NCBI RefSeq assembly: GCF_002209565.1
Contig: NZ_NJIH01000018.1
Coordinates: 1-64,000, forward strand
DNA from: Candidimonas nitroreducens
GTDB lineage: Bacteria; Pseudomonadota; Gammaproteobacteria; Burkholderiales; Burkholderiaceae_B
DNA length: 64,000 bases
Reading direction: 5' to 3'
Shown here: piece by piece, positions 17,978 through 27,201 of the stretch
How positions within the stretch are numbered: position 1 is the stretch's first letter
Layout: every line of letters begins with the position of its first letter
Position numbers and translations under genes: made by a program
Notes under the pieces: generated by a model
What the model saw: only the letters and a program-made list of their open reading frames with translations
Database searches by the model: none
Told to the model about the DNA's origin: nothing

Positions 17978-18832
17978 TCAGTTCCGCAGTTTGTAGCCCT
18001 TGGCCAGCAGCCGCAGGGTGGCGGTGCTCAGGGCGATGAATACGCAGCACACCACCACCAGGCTGCGCCAGGGCGAGACGTCCGATACCGCGAAGAAGCC
18101 GTAGCGGAAGCCGTCGATGGTGTAGAAGATGGGATTCCAGCGCGACACTGCCTGCCAGAAGGGAGGCAGGCTGTGTATCGAGTAGAACACGCCCGAAAGA
18201 AAGGTGGCGGGCATGATGAGGAAATTCTGGAAGGCCGCGAGATGGTCGAATTTTTCCGACCACAGCCCGGCGATGATGCCCAGGTTGGCCAGAATGCCGC
18301 AGGACAGCAGGGCGAAGACCAGCACCCAGGCGGCGTGCGCCGCCGGCAGCGGTACGAAGAACAGCGCCACCAGCCAGACACAGGCGCCCACGCTCAGGCC
18401 GCGCGTCATCGAGGCCAACAGATAGGCGCCGAAGATCTCGCGATGCGACATGGGCGGCAGCAGTATGAACACCAGATTGCCGGTGATGCGGCTCTGGATC
18501 AGCGACGAAGAGGCGTTGGCGAAGGAATTCTGCAGCATGCTCATCATCATCAGGCCCGGGATCAGGAACGATGTGTAGGGCACGGTGCCGTAGACGTGGA
18601 CGCGGTTCTGCAGCACGTGGGCGAACACCAGCAGGTACAGCAGCGCGGTCAGCACCGGCGCGGCGATGGTCTGGAAGCCCACCTTCCAGAAACGCATCAG
18701 TTCCTTGTGCAGCAGGGTCGGGAAGCCCGAGCCCATGTCGGCGCGGGCCTGCAGCACGGGCGCCCGTTGGGCGGATGCCGGCGCCGTGGTGCCCGCGGCA
18801 GGGCTTTCCTGCGACTGTGCCGAGGCGTTCAT
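17978..18832 (-). CDS. ABC-2 type transporter permease (YadH-like)
   Basis: A 284-residue inner-membrane protein with six predicted helices and the ABC-2 family pattern (FLIPGLMMMSMLQNSFANASSSLI; a conserved PATFLSGVFYSIHSLPPFWQ near the end). About 40 hydrophilic N-terminal residues precede the membrane domain. It pairs with the ATPase whose stop overlaps its start (ATGA). YadGH-type transporters are placed beside mla and murA in many proteobacteria; the substrate is unproven. Confidence 0.9.
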   Translation of the reverse strand: MNASAQSQESPAAGTTAPASAQRAPVLQARADMGSGFPTLLHKELMRFWKVGFQTIAAPVLTALLYLLVFAHVLQNRVHVYGTVPYTSFLIPGLMMMSMLQNSFANASSSLIQSRITGNLVFILLPPMSHREIFGAYLLASMTRGLSVGACVWLVALFFVPLPAAHAAWVLVFALLSCGILANLGIIAGLWSEKFDHLAAFQNFLIMPATFLSGVFYSIHSLPPFWQAVSRWNPIFYTIDGFRYGFFAVSDVSPWRSLVVVCCVFIALSTATLRLLAKGYKLRN

Positions 18833-19626
18833 GCCAGCACCTCGAGCGGCGTATCGTCGTGCATGATGCGCACGAAGGCGTCTTCGAGGTCGACGCCGCC
18901 GAAGCGGGCCAGCAGCGCCTGGGTGGTGTCCAGGGCGACGATGCGGCCGCGCTTGAGCATGGCCACGCGCCCGCATAGCGCCTCGGCTTCTTCCAGGTAG
19001 TGCGTGGTCAGCAGCACGGTGTGCCCCGCCTTGTTCAGGCGCGAGATGAATTCCCAGAGGGTGCGGCGCAGGTCGACGTCCACCCCCGCGGTGGGCTCGT
19101 CGAGGATGATGACCGGGGGCCGGTGCACCAGCGCCTGCGCGACCAGCACGCGGCGCTTCATGCCGCCGGACAGCGCGCGCATGTTCGATTCGGCCTTGTC
19201 CGACAGCCCCAGGTTGTAGAGGATCTCGTCGATCCAGTCGTCGTTGTGGCGCAGCCCGAAATACCCCGACTGGATGCGCAGGGTCTCGCGCACCGTGAAG
19301 AACGGATCGTAGACCAGTTCTTGCGGCACCACGCCCAGCGAGCGCCGGCTTTCCCGATAGTCGGCCACCACGTCGTAGCCGCAGATGCTGGCCGTGCCCG
19401 AAGAGGCCTGCGCCAGGCCGGCCAGGATGGATATCAGCGTGGTCTTGCCGGCGCCGTTGGGCCCCAGCAGCCCGAAGAATTCGCCGTGCTCGACACTAAG
19501 GCTGACATCCGTCAGCGCACGGAAGCCTTGCGCCGGCGGTTTGCCGGGCGAGAGCAGCCTTTTCCAGGCCGGGCGGCGCGGTGCGCGGTAGGTTTTAGAG
19601 ATGCGATCTAGGGTGAGGGCGGGCAT
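18829..19626 (-). CDS. ABC transporter ATP-binding protein (YadG-like)
   Basis: A 265-residue ATPase with Walker A GPNGAGKTT, signature LSGGMKRR and Walker B VIILDEPTAG, partner of the permease that follows. An in-frame ATG 27 codons upstream exists, but 19626 (MPALTLDRISKTYRAP) is the natural domain start. In related genomes the STAS gene mlaB precedes this gene; here the catabolic island does, so its transcription may now depend on the island operon or on a new promoter. Confidence 0.92.
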   Translation of the reverse strand: MPALTLDRISKTYRAPRRPAWKRLLSPGKPPAQGFRALTDVSLSVEHGEFFGLLGPNGAGKTTLISILAGLAQASSGTASICGYDVVADYRESRRSLGVVPQELVYDPFFTVRETLRIQSGYFGLRHNDDWIDEILYNLGLSDKAESNMRALSGGMKRRVLVAQALVHRPPVIILDEPTAGVDVDLRRTLWEFISRLNKAGHTVLLTTHYLEEAEALCGRVAMLKRGRIVALDTTQALLARFGGVDLEDAFVRIMHDDTPLEVLA

Positions 19627-19634
19627 AGGCGACG

Positions 19635-19674
19635 AAAAGCCTGGCCTGGGTGCCAGGCCGAACTCGTCATTATA
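19635..19674 (-). promoter_or_regulatory. Island-backbone junction: hairpin with T-run and TATAAT box
   Basis: On the minus strand, GCCTGGC/GCCAGGC (19639-19645/19652-19658) forms a 7-bp hairpin followed by TTTTCG, a possible terminator for the island operon. Just ahead of it the same strand reads TATAAT at 19669-19674, overlapping the stop of the last island gene. No good -35 box is seen. Either the island operon is terminated here or a new promoter feeds the ABC-murA-his genes. Confidence 0.4.
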
Positions 19675-21385
19675 AAGGCTGCCGCCCGGCCGCCCCGCTG
19701 CGTGCATCTTTCCCGCGGCCGCCCTGCAGCAGGCCGCGGGCTATGACCTGCGCCTGGATCTCGGCCGCCCCTTCGAAGATATTCAGGATGCGGGCGTCGC
19801 ACAGCAGGCGCGAGATCGGATATTCGTTCGCGTATCCATTCCCGCCATGAATCTGCAGCGCATTGTCGGCGGCCGACCATGCCACCCTGGCGGCGACCAG
19901 CTTGGCCATCCCCGCCTCCACGTCGCAGCGGGCGCCTGTTTCCTTCAGCCGGGCGGCCCGCTTGACCAGCTGGCGCACCATGGCCTGTTCCGCCGCCATC
20001 CAGGCGAGCTTGCCGTACACCCGTGGGAATTCGATGAGCGGCTGGCCGAACTGGATGCGCTCGAGGGCATACCGGAATCCGAGCTCGAAGGCATTCTGGG
20101 CCACGCCCAAGGCGCGCGCCGCGGTCTGGATGCGCGCCAGCTCGAACGTCGTCATCAGCTGGCGGAACCCTTGGCCCTCGACGCCTCCGAGCACATTCGC
20201 GGCGGGAATTTCGAAACCGTCGAAGCCCAATTCATATTCGCGCATGCCGCGGTAGCCGAGCACGTGGATTTCTCCGCCGGACATGCCGTGCGCCGGAAAA
20301 GGGTCGCCGTCCGTGCCGCGCGGTTTTTCGGCGAGGAACATCGTCAGGCCGCGATGGCCGCTGTTCGGTTCGCCGGTACGGGCCAGCAGCACCATCAGGT
20401 CGGCGCGTGCGGCGTGCGTGATCCAGGTCTTGGCGCCGTACACGTGGTAGACATCGCCCTCGCGCCGCGCCCGGGTTGTAAGGTTGGCCAGATCGGATCC
20501 CGTGTTCGGCTCGGTGAAGACCGCGGTCGGCAGGGTTTCGCCGGATGCGATGCGCGGCAGCCAGTATTCCCGCTGTTCCTGCGTGCCGCCCAGGCGGATC
20601 AGTTCGCTGGCGATTTCCGAGCGCGTGCCCAGCGAGCCCACGCCTATATAGCCCGCGGAAAGCTCTTCCGTGACCACGCACATGGCCTCGGCGCCCAGCC
20701 CCGAGCCGCCGAATTCCGGCGGCGTCGTCATGCCGAACACACCCAGGCGCGCCAGCTCGGCGACGAGATCCATGGGAATGAGCGCGTTGGCCTGGTGCCA
20801 GGCCGGTGCGTGCGGCGCGATCTTTTCCCGGGCATAGGCTTTGAATTCGCGCCGGATCATCGCCGCCGTCTCGTCGCCGGCGTCGCCGCTGTCCACGACC
20901 GCGTCCGGCCCCGACTGGCGCAGCAGCGCAATCAGGCTGGCACGGGTTCGGCTGCCGTTCGACGTGAAGGATCGAACCTGCGGCGCCGCCAGAAAGCGCC
21001 GCGCTTCGTCGTCCAGCCCGTAGCGGTCGGGGCGTATGATCTCGTCCTGCGACATGGCGATGCCGTGCCCGAGCTGCGCCAGGTACTCGCCAAAGCCGAT
21101 TTCCACTAGCAGTCTCGGCAGCTCGCCGAACTTGCCCCGGGCCTCGAGTTCTTCGGCCCAGCCGAGCGTGGCCCTGAGGATTTCCAGGTAGGACGCCATC
21201 CACGCGTAGCCGTGCGCCTCGGCCTGGTGACGATTGAGCGCGGCGAGATCGAAATCGCCCGCAGGCCCGCAAAGCTCTGCTACGCGGCCGCCCACCGCGG
21301 CCACGATGGCCTCGGCGCCGGAAAGCGCCGCTCGGGCCCGAGCGAGAATGGAAATATCGGGCACGGGGTTGCTACTCGTAGTCAT
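19670..21385 (-). CDS. mcd: Acyl-CoA dehydrogenase, (2S)-methylsuccinyl-CoA dehydrogenase-like
   Basis: A 571-residue FAD enzyme: about 160 residues of N-terminal extension (with HGIAMSQDEIIRP), then a full acyl-CoA dehydrogenase core. Stretches such as GVGSLGTRSEIASELI, GGEIHVLGYRGMREYELGFDGF and NIFEGAAEIQAQVIA, together with the extension, match from memory the Mcd of the ethylmalonyl-CoA pathway, which oxidises (2S)-methylsuccinyl-CoA to mesaconyl-C1-CoA. It is the last gene of the island operon, 13 bp after the Mct-like gene. Electrons would pass to ETF; no etf genes are here. Exact substrate is inferred. Confidence 0.82.
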   Translation of the reverse strand: MTTSSNPVPDISILARARAALSGAEAIVAAVGGRVAELCGPAGDFDLAALNRHQAEAHGYAWMASYLEILRATLGWAEELEARGKFGELPRLLVEIGFGEYLAQLGHGIAMSQDEIIRPDRYGLDDEARRFLAAPQVRSFTSNGSRTRASLIALLRQSGPDAVVDSGDAGDETAAMIRREFKAYAREKIAPHAPAWHQANALIPMDLVAELARLGVFGMTTPPEFGGSGLGAEAMCVVTEELSAGYIGVGSLGTRSEIASELIRLGGTQEQREYWLPRIASGETLPTAVFTEPNTGSDLANLTTRARREGDVYHVYGAKTWITHAARADLMVLLARTGEPNSGHRGLTMFLAEKPRGTDGDPFPAHGMSGGEIHVLGYRGMREYELGFDGFEIPAANVLGGVEGQGFRQLMTTFELARIQTAARALGVAQNAFELGFRYALERIQFGQPLIEFPRVYGKLAWMAAEQAMVRQLVKRAARLKETGARCDVEAGMAKLVAARVAWSAADNALQIHGGNGYANEYPISRLLCDARILNIFEGAAEIQAQVIARGLLQGGRGKDARSGAAGRQPL

Positions 21386-21398
21386 TGCCGTAATCCTT

Positions 21399-22625
21399 TC
21401 ATGAAGTGTGGCCGGTGTGCGGCCCGGCGACGATGCCTTTGTCGTGCAGCAGGCCGATCGCAGCGCCGGACAGGCCCAGCAGCTCTGTCAGGACGACGTC
21501 GGTGTGCTCGCCCAGCAGCGGCGCCGGCAGTACCTGGCCTCGATCGACGCCGGTGAACCGGGGGGCCGGCCCGGCGGCGAGATGCCGGCCGACGCCGGCG
21601 GTGTCGATGGTTTCGAAGATAGGGTTGGCGGCCGAGACCCGCTTGTCCGCTGCCACCAGCTCGCGCGCGGTCTTGTAGATGCCCCAGCATACGCCCGCCG
21701 CGTCGAATGCGGCGGCCACTTCCGCAAGCCCGCGATCCGCGATCCAGGGGCGTATCGCGTCGGCGATTGCGTCGCGCGCCTCGTACCGATCGGCCTCGCG
21801 TCTCAGGTCGAGCCCGCGCGATGCTTCGATGCCGGCCACCGCCGCGGCGACGCCGCAGGCCGCCACCAGGGACGCCCACTGGCGTGCGGAAATGGCGATC
21901 ACCATGACGCGCCGGCCGTCGCGGCAGGCGAAATCGCGGCCGAATCCGCCGTAGACGTCGTTGCCGATCGCCGGCCGTTCATGGTCGAGCAGCTGGGCGT
22001 CGGCCACGACCCCCAGGTGGGAAAGCGTCGAAAACGCCACGTCGGCCAGCGCGATGCGGATTTCCGCCCCCTGGCCGCTCGCCAGCCGCCGCCCATGGGC
22101 GGCCAGCACCGCGAAGGCGGCCTGCGCTGCACAGGCCACGTCCCAGGCCGGCAGAACGTGATTTACGGGCCTGTCCGCAGCGCCGTCGCCTGTCACCAGC
22201 GGGTAGCCGGTGGCGCAGTTGACGGTATAGTCCACCGCCGTCGTGCCGTCCGGATTGCCTTCGATGGTGCAGGTGATCACGTCCTCCCGCATCTGCGCCA
22301 GCCTGGCGTGCCCGAGCCAAGGCGCTGCGACATTGGTCAGCAGAATACCGCAGCCGGGCGCTGCCACCAGATCCGCAACCAGTTGGCGGCCCTCGGGTTT
22401 GCGCAGGTCGACGGCAAGCGAGCGCTTGCCCTTGTTCAGGCCTGTCCAATAGAGGCTGCGGCCGTTGGGCATGACGGGCCAGCGCGCGTAGTCGATGCCA
22501 CCGCCTATCATGTCGATGCGGATGACGTCGGCGCCATACTGCGCAAGCGTCAAGCCGCCGAGCGGCGCGGCCACGAAGGCCGAGCTTTCGATCACCCGCA
22601 TGCCCTCGAGGAAACCGTAGGACAT
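21399..22625 (-). CDS. mct: Family III CoA transferase, mesaconyl-CoA C1-C4 transferase-like
   Basis: A 408-residue CaiB/BaiF-family protein. Features such as AFVAAPLGGLTLAQYGADVIRID, GGGIDYARWPV, VDYTVN, NHVLPAWD (candidate nucleophile Asp162) and LHDKGIVAGP match from memory the Chloroflexus enzyme that moves CoA within mesaconyl-CoA from C1 to C4 (2-methylfumaryl-CoA isomerase). Placed beside an Mcd-like gene whose product would be its substrate, this is a coherent pair. It begins 4 bp after the thiolase. A different intramolecular or intermolecular CoA transfer remains possible. Confidence 0.8.
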   Translation of the reverse strand: MSYGFLEGMRVIESSAFVAAPLGGLTLAQYGADVIRIDMIGGGIDYARWPVMPNGRSLYWTGLNKGKRSLAVDLRKPEGRQLVADLVAAPGCGILLTNVAAPWLGHARLAQMREDVITCTIEGNPDGTTAVDYTVNCATGYPLVTGDGAADRPVNHVLPAWDVACAAQAAFAVLAAHGRRLASGQGAEIRIALADVAFSTLSHLGVVADAQLLDHERPAIGNDVYGGFGRDFACRDGRRVMVIAISARQWASLVAACGVAAAVAGIEASRGLDLRREADRYEARDAIADAIRPWIADRGLAEVAAAFDAAGVCWGIYKTARELVAADKRVSAANPIFETIDTAGVGRHLAAGPAPRFTGVDRGQVLPAPLLGEHTDVVLTELLGLSGAAIGLLHDKGIVAGPHTGHTS

Positions 22626-22629
22626 GGCC

Positions 22630-23853
22630 TCAGCTCACGCGCTCGAAGATTGCGGCTAGCCCCTGGCCGCCGCCGATGCACATGGTCTCGAGGCCGTAGC
22701 GGCTTTCCCGGCGCTGCATTTCCCGCAGCAGCGTTGCCAGGATTCGCACGCCGGTCGCCCCGACGGGGTGGCCGAGCGAAATGCCGGAGCCGTTGACATT
22801 GACACGGTCGAAATCCTGCTTGCCGAAGCCCCATTCCCGCGTGCAGGCCAGCACCTGCGCGGCGAAGGCCTCGTTGAGTTCGATCAGATCCATGTCCTTC
22901 AGCGTGAGCCCGGCACGGGCCATGACTTTCGCCGTGGCCGGAACCGGGCCGATGCCCATGACATTCGGTGCGACTCCGGCCGCCGCCCAGCCGACGAGGC
23001 GGGCCAGCGGCTTGAGCCCCAGCTTCTCGGCGGTCGTGCGCGAGGTCACGATGCAGGCGGCGGCGCCGTCGTTCTGGCCGCTGGCGTTGCCCGCGGTGAC
23101 CGTCGCCTCGGGATCCTGAGCGGCCCTGATCGGCCGTAGGGCCGCCAGCGTCGCCATGTCGGTGTCGGCGCGCGGGTGCTCGTCGCGGCTGATGGATACG
23201 GGGGGCTTGCCGCGTTTCCCGGGTACCTCCACGGGCACGATTTCTTGCGCGAATCGGCCATCTTCGATGGCCGCCACGGCGCGCCTGTGGGACATGACCG
23301 CCAGTTCGTCCTGCGCTGCGCGGCTGATGCCGTACTGGCGGCGCAGGTTCTCCGCCGTCTCGAGCATGCCGCCGGGCACCGGGTAGCGCTCGCCGCCGGC
23401 CGTGACGCGGCCGCGGCCCAGCCGGTCGTGCAGCGTGGTCGGGCGGCCCTTGGCCCCCCAGCGCACATCTTCCGAGTAGTATTCGGCGCGGCTCATGCTC
23501 TCGGCGCCGCCGGCGATCACGACGTCGCAAACCCCTGTCTGGACGCGCATCGCCGCGTCGAGAACCGCCTGCAGGCCCGAGCCGCAGCGGCGGTCGATCT
23601 GCAGGCCGGGCACCGTGACGGGCAGGCCCGCGTCCAGAGCCGCGATGCGGCCGATCGCCGGGGCTTCGCCGTTGGGGTAGCACTGGCCGAAGATGACGTC
23701 GTCGACCCGTTCGGGATCGAGGCCTGATCTTTCGATCAGCGCCTCGATGACGCGGCGGCCGAGCTGCGCGGCCGGCACGTCGACGAACATGCCGCCGTAG
23801 CGCCCGACGGCCGTGCGTACGGGCTCGCAGATGACGGGGTCGCGATCATTCAT
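22630..23853 (-). CDS. Thiolase (acetyl-CoA acyltransferase)
   Basis: A 407-residue degradative-type thiolase with every catalytic element: Cys90 (RRCGSGLQ), NEAFAAQ, GHPVGATG and CIGGGQG near the C-terminus. It would cleave a 3-oxoacyl-CoA with CoA to give acetyl-CoA plus a shortened acyl-CoA. Its start overlaps the upstream ligase (ATGA). In this operon it suggests that the imported substrate carries a chain shortened by beta-oxidation, or that the end product is a 3-oxo compound. Confidence 0.9.
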   Translation of the reverse strand: MNDRDPVICEPVRTAVGRYGGMFVDVPAAQLGRRVIEALIERSGLDPERVDDVIFGQCYPNGEAPAIGRIAALDAGLPVTVPGLQIDRRCGSGLQAVLDAAMRVQTGVCDVVIAGGAESMSRAEYYSEDVRWGAKGRPTTLHDRLGRGRVTAGGERYPVPGGMLETAENLRRQYGISRAAQDELAVMSHRRAVAAIEDGRFAQEIVPVEVPGKRGKPPVSISRDEHPRADTDMATLAALRPIRAAQDPEATVTAGNASGQNDGAAACIVTSRTTAEKLGLKPLARLVGWAAAGVAPNVMGIGPVPATAKVMARAGLTLKDMDLIELNEAFAAQVLACTREWGFGKQDFDRVNVNGSGISLGHPVGATGVRILATLLREMQRRESRYGLETMCIGGGQGLAAIFERVS

Positions 23854-25511
23854 GGTTCAAGCTCCTTGGTCTGGTATTCGATTGCCGGGATCAGGTGCGG
23901 TGCCCGCGCCCATTGCCGCAGCGTGGCGGCCTTGATCTTCGTGCCGTTGACGCCGGAGGTCACCGGCATTTCGGCAATGATATGGATGGCGCTGGGCACC
24001 TTGTAGCGGGCCAGCGCCGCGGCGCACCATGCTTCGAGCGTCGCGCAATCGAGCTCGCAGCCGGCGCGCGGCACGACGAACGCAATGGCCTGCGTATCGC
24101 CATTGTCGCAGCGGACGCCGACCACTTTGTTGATTTCGACGGCCGGGTGTTCGCCGATGCGCGTTTCGATCTCTGCCGGTTCGACCAGGAAGCCCTTGAG
24201 GCGCAGCACGTCGCCGATGCGGCAGAGGTATTCGAAACTGCCGTCTGCGCGCACCGACCCGAGGTCGCCGGACTTGAACCAGCCGTCCTCGGTCAGGGCG
24301 GCGGCCATGCGCTGCGGTTCGCCGAGATAGGCGTCGACGACGTTCGGCCCCTGGAACTGCAGCTCGCCGACTTCGCCGCCAGGCAGCGGCCGCCCGGTTT
24401 CGGGGTCGCCGCTGCGGGCCTTGATCTGCGCCGACACGGGCATGCCGCCGCCGCGCCAGCGCTGCGGCGCATCGACGTCGTCGCGCCAGATCGCCGTCAA
24501 GGCGAACAGCTCGGACGAGCCATAGACGCCTGCGGCCCTCAGGCCCATGGTTTCCTCGGCCCATTTCGAGATCTGCTCCGAACGCCCGTTGAAGTCGGCC
24601 ATGAACAGCCGCTTCCAGCGGGCCAGGTCACGCGGCTGCTTCTGGATGGATTCCATGAGGCGGCCGACGATATCGTCGGCGCCGACGACGTGGCTGGCCC
24701 CGAAACGCTCCATGTCGGCGACGATCGCGTCCGCGTCGAAGGACGGTTCCAGCAGGCATTGCCCGCCCGCCGCGATCGTGGCGATTGCGGGAACGTAGGA
24801 AAACACGCCGGTCAGCGGCAGGGCGTGAACGGTGACGCTTTGCGTTGTCCATGCGCCGGCGGTTGCGCAGGCGAGTGCGTGCGAGGCAACCCCCGAAACC
24901 TTGTGCGCCGCGAGTTTCGAGCGGCCGGTGGAGCCGGAGGTCGTGAAGGCGACGGCAAGGCTGTCGGGATCGTCCTGCAGGTCTGCGCCATCCGCGGCGG
25001 CGACCTGGGTCAGGGCCGGCACCCAAGCCCCTGCTCCTACATCGTAGGCAGAGACTTCGACCGCGCCCGCCGATGGCTTGTGCGGCCCTGTGATGACCGC
25101 CACGCGGGGCGGTGCTGCGGCGGCAGCCTTCATTGCCTCTTTGAGGCGCCCGCCCAGATCCAGCCCTACGAAATCGTGCGCCACGGCCAGAACCGCCGGC
25201 CGGCCAAGATCGAGGACATTGGCCAGCTCTTCCACGTTATAGCGCGTGTTGATGCCGACCACATGCGCCCGCAAGGCAACGGCGGCGAACTGCCAGACCA
25301 GCGAGTCCGACCAATTGGGCAGCCAGACACCCAGGCAGTCGCCTTCGGCTATGCCCGCCGCTTCCAGTTCGCTCTTTAGCGTGACGACCCTGCGCCAGAA
25401 CGCGCGGCGCGTCACCACCCGTGCCTGCCGCGGATGGGCGTCGATCAGCATCGGTGCCTCGGGATCGTTGTCCAGTCCCTGCTTCAGTAACGCTATCATC
25501 GACGCAGTCAT
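23850..25511 (-). CDS. AMP-dependent acyl-CoA synthetase/ligase
   Basis: A 553-residue adenylate-forming enzyme with the P-loop-like TTSGSTGRSK, the YGSSE A5 motif (GVYGSSELFAL), GWFKSGDLG and the C-terminal lysine region NGTKIKAATLR. It would activate the imported acid as its CoA thioester at the expense of ATP. It overlaps both neighbours by ATGA. The C-terminal domain is complete. Substrate class (dicarboxylate, aryl or alkyl acid) cannot be told from motifs. Confidence 0.9.
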   Translation of the reverse strand: MTASMIALLKQGLDNDPEAPMLIDAHPRQARVVTRRAFWRRVVTLKSELEAAGIAEGDCLGVWLPNWSDSLVWQFAAVALRAHVVGINTRYNVEELANVLDLGRPAVLAVAHDFVGLDLGGRLKEAMKAAAAAPPRVAVITGPHKPSAGAVEVSAYDVGAGAWVPALTQVAAADGADLQDDPDSLAVAFTTSGSTGRSKLAAHKVSGVASHALACATAGAWTTQSVTVHALPLTGVFSYVPAIATIAAGGQCLLEPSFDADAIVADMERFGASHVVGADDIVGRLMESIQKQPRDLARWKRLFMADFNGRSEQISKWAEETMGLRAAGVYGSSELFALTAIWRDDVDAPQRWRGGGMPVSAQIKARSGDPETGRPLPGGEVGELQFQGPNVVDAYLGEPQRMAAALTEDGWFKSGDLGSVRADGSFEYLCRIGDVLRLKGFLVEPAEIETRIGEHPAVEINKVVGVRCDNGDTQAIAFVVPRAGCELDCATLEAWCAAALARYKVPSAIHIIAEMPVTSGVNGTKIKAATLRQWARAPHLIPAIEYQTKELEP

Positions 25512-26338
25512 GCCTGCACCTCATTGGGAGTTGCGCGTAGATCCTGCAGCCAGCCGTCCAGGATGGCATCGAAGTTCTCCATCTCTTCCATTGGATAATG
25601 GCCGATGCCCTCGAGTAGTGTATAGCGGGCACGCGGCATCGCCTGTGCCGTGCGCCTGACGGCCTGCGCATCGATCCAGAGGTCGTCGTCCCCGGCCACC
25701 AGATGAACCGGGCAGCGGGCCGATTCCAGGCGCGACCAGGCGTCGAAGGACGCCCAGCCGATCAGATCGGAATTGGATACGATGGGGTCTTCCCGCCGAT
25801 GCATGTCCGCGATCAGCTGGCGCCTGGCCTGCGCAACGTTGCGCCCGACGACCGCCAGAGTCCCGAAATAGGTTCGGTCGGAGCGGCTGGGCGCGGCGCA
25901 ATCTTCGAGTTCGCGCAGCAGGCCGCGGCGCATTGCCTGGCCGGCCGCTTTCGACATGCCCGCGTCCGCGGCCATCGCCACCGCGCCAGCGAGCCGCGCG
26001 CCCATGCTGCAGGCGAGTTCTATGGCGATTTTTCCGCCGATCGAACAGCCGACCACGTAAGGCTGTTCCAGTTCGAGTTCGTCCATCAGCCGCTCGCACC
26101 AGCGTGCATAGTCGCGCAGGTCGCTGATCGCCCCGGTGGTTGGCGGCTCGGAGCGCCCGTGTCCGGGAAGATCGGGCACGATGACCCGATAGCCCCGGCG
26201 TGCCAGGGCGGCTCCGGCATGGCGCCATTGCACGCCGCTCTGTCCGGCGGTGTGGATGCAGAAGACGGTTCTGCCTTGTCCGATGTCTTCATGGAACGCC
26301 AGCGCCCCGTCGATCTCCCGGTAGGCCGCGCGCATCAT
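25508..26338 (-). CDS. Alpha/beta hydrolase
   Basis: A 276-residue alpha/beta hydrolase with oxyanion region CIHTAGQSG, the DLPGHGRSE loop, nucleophile Ser99 in GCSIGG, the acid in AGDDDLWID and the histidine in GIGHYPMEE. The fold resembles enol-lactonases and carbon-carbon or ester hydrolases of catabolic operons. It may open a lactone or act as a thioesterase here. It overlaps the MaoC gene upstream and the ligase downstream by ATGA. Confidence 0.85.
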   Translation of the reverse strand: MMRAAYREIDGALAFHEDIGQGRTVFCIHTAGQSGVQWRHAGAALARRGYRVIVPDLPGHGRSEPPTTGAISDLRDYARWCERLMDELELEQPYVVGCSIGGKIAIELACSMGARLAGAVAMAADAGMSKAAGQAMRRGLLRELEDCAAPSRSDRTYFGTLAVVGRNVAQARRQLIADMHRREDPIVSNSDLIGWASFDAWSRLESARCPVHLVAGDDDLWIDAQAVRRTAQAMPRARYTLLEGIGHYPMEEMENFDAILDGWLQDLRATPNEVQA

Positions 26339-27201
26339 GATCGCACCTCTTCCCGGTAGAACCCGCGCACCACGTCCACCAGCACCGTCAGGGCCTTGGT
26401 CAGCCGCAGGTACTCGTAGGCGGAGCCCGAAACCGAGAGCTGGCCCTGCATCGCACGCTTCATCAGGTCGTTTTCCTCTCCGGTGAAGAGCTCGACCCAG
26501 ACGATTTCGTCGGCTTTCACGATAAAGGCCGGCCCGTTTGGCGACCGCTGGCCGGCCTCCAGAACCTGGCCCTTGAAGACGCGGAATTGAATCTCGTCGT
26601 CGCCGCAGGCGATCGCGAAAGCGCCGTCCCAGGTGGCGGTTGCGCTACGGAAGGTCTCGTCCGTGGATAGGCGTTCGCCCAGGCCGGCTGCCCATGCCCG
26701 TGTGAAGAATTCAAGCGCGGGACGCGGCTCGGTGCCGCGGGCGCGCACCAGTAGGGCGGAACGGCCCTCTTGCAGCAGCGCTCCAGCCTGGTTGCGGATC
26801 CGTACATGCCTTCCCACCACGCCGCGGTCGCCAGCCGAGCTGCGGCGGCAACGGGTGATCGTCATCTCGAAGGACAGCTCGTCGCCGACCACGACGGGCT
26901 TCAGGTAGCGCCAGTCGGAGTTCAACATGGCGATCAGCTGTTCTTGCGCCATTCCCATATCGAAGAACCAGCCGAGAAAGGCGGCAATGCCGAATGGGCC
27001 GTGCAGCAGTGGCTTTTGGAAGCCCGCCTTGCCGGCGAAACTTGCGTCCGTATGCAGGGGATGGCGATCGCCGCTGAGTTCCGCAAACGCGTTCAGATCT
27101 TCTTGTGTCACGCGCCGGCGGCCGCCGGCGTAGCGTGCGCCCGGCCGGAAGTCCTCGAGGAAGGACGGCATTGCGCGGGCAGGATTTGCAACCGGGCTCA
27201 T
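26335..27201 (-). CDS. MaoC-domain hydratase fused to SCP2-like domain
   Basis: A 288-residue protein. Residues about 10-150 form a MaoC hot-dog domain (FRPGARYAGGRRRVTQEDLNAFAELSGDRHPLHTD carries the Asp-His hydratase pair). Residues about 175-285 look like an SCP2 sterol-carrier domain (FIVKADEIVWVELFTGEENDLMKRAMQGQL). MaoC enzymes hydrate enoyl-CoAs; here a plausible substrate is mesaconyl-C4-CoA. The start at 27201 overlaps the lyase stop (ATGA); an upstream extension is open but unrelated. Confidence 0.78.
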   Translation of the reverse strand: MSPVANPARAMPSFLEDFRPGARYAGGRRRVTQEDLNAFAELSGDRHPLHTDASFAGKAGFQKPLLHGPFGIAAFLGWFFDMGMAQEQLIAMLNSDWRYLKPVVVGDELSFEMTITRCRRSSAGDRGVVGRHVRIRNQAGALLQEGRSALLVRARGTEPRPALEFFTRAWAAGLGERLSTDETFRSATATWDGAFAIACGDDEIQFRVFKGQVLEAGQRSPNGPAFIVKADEIVWVELFTGEENDLMKRAMQGQLSVSGSAYEYLRLTKALTVLVDVVRGFYREEVRS

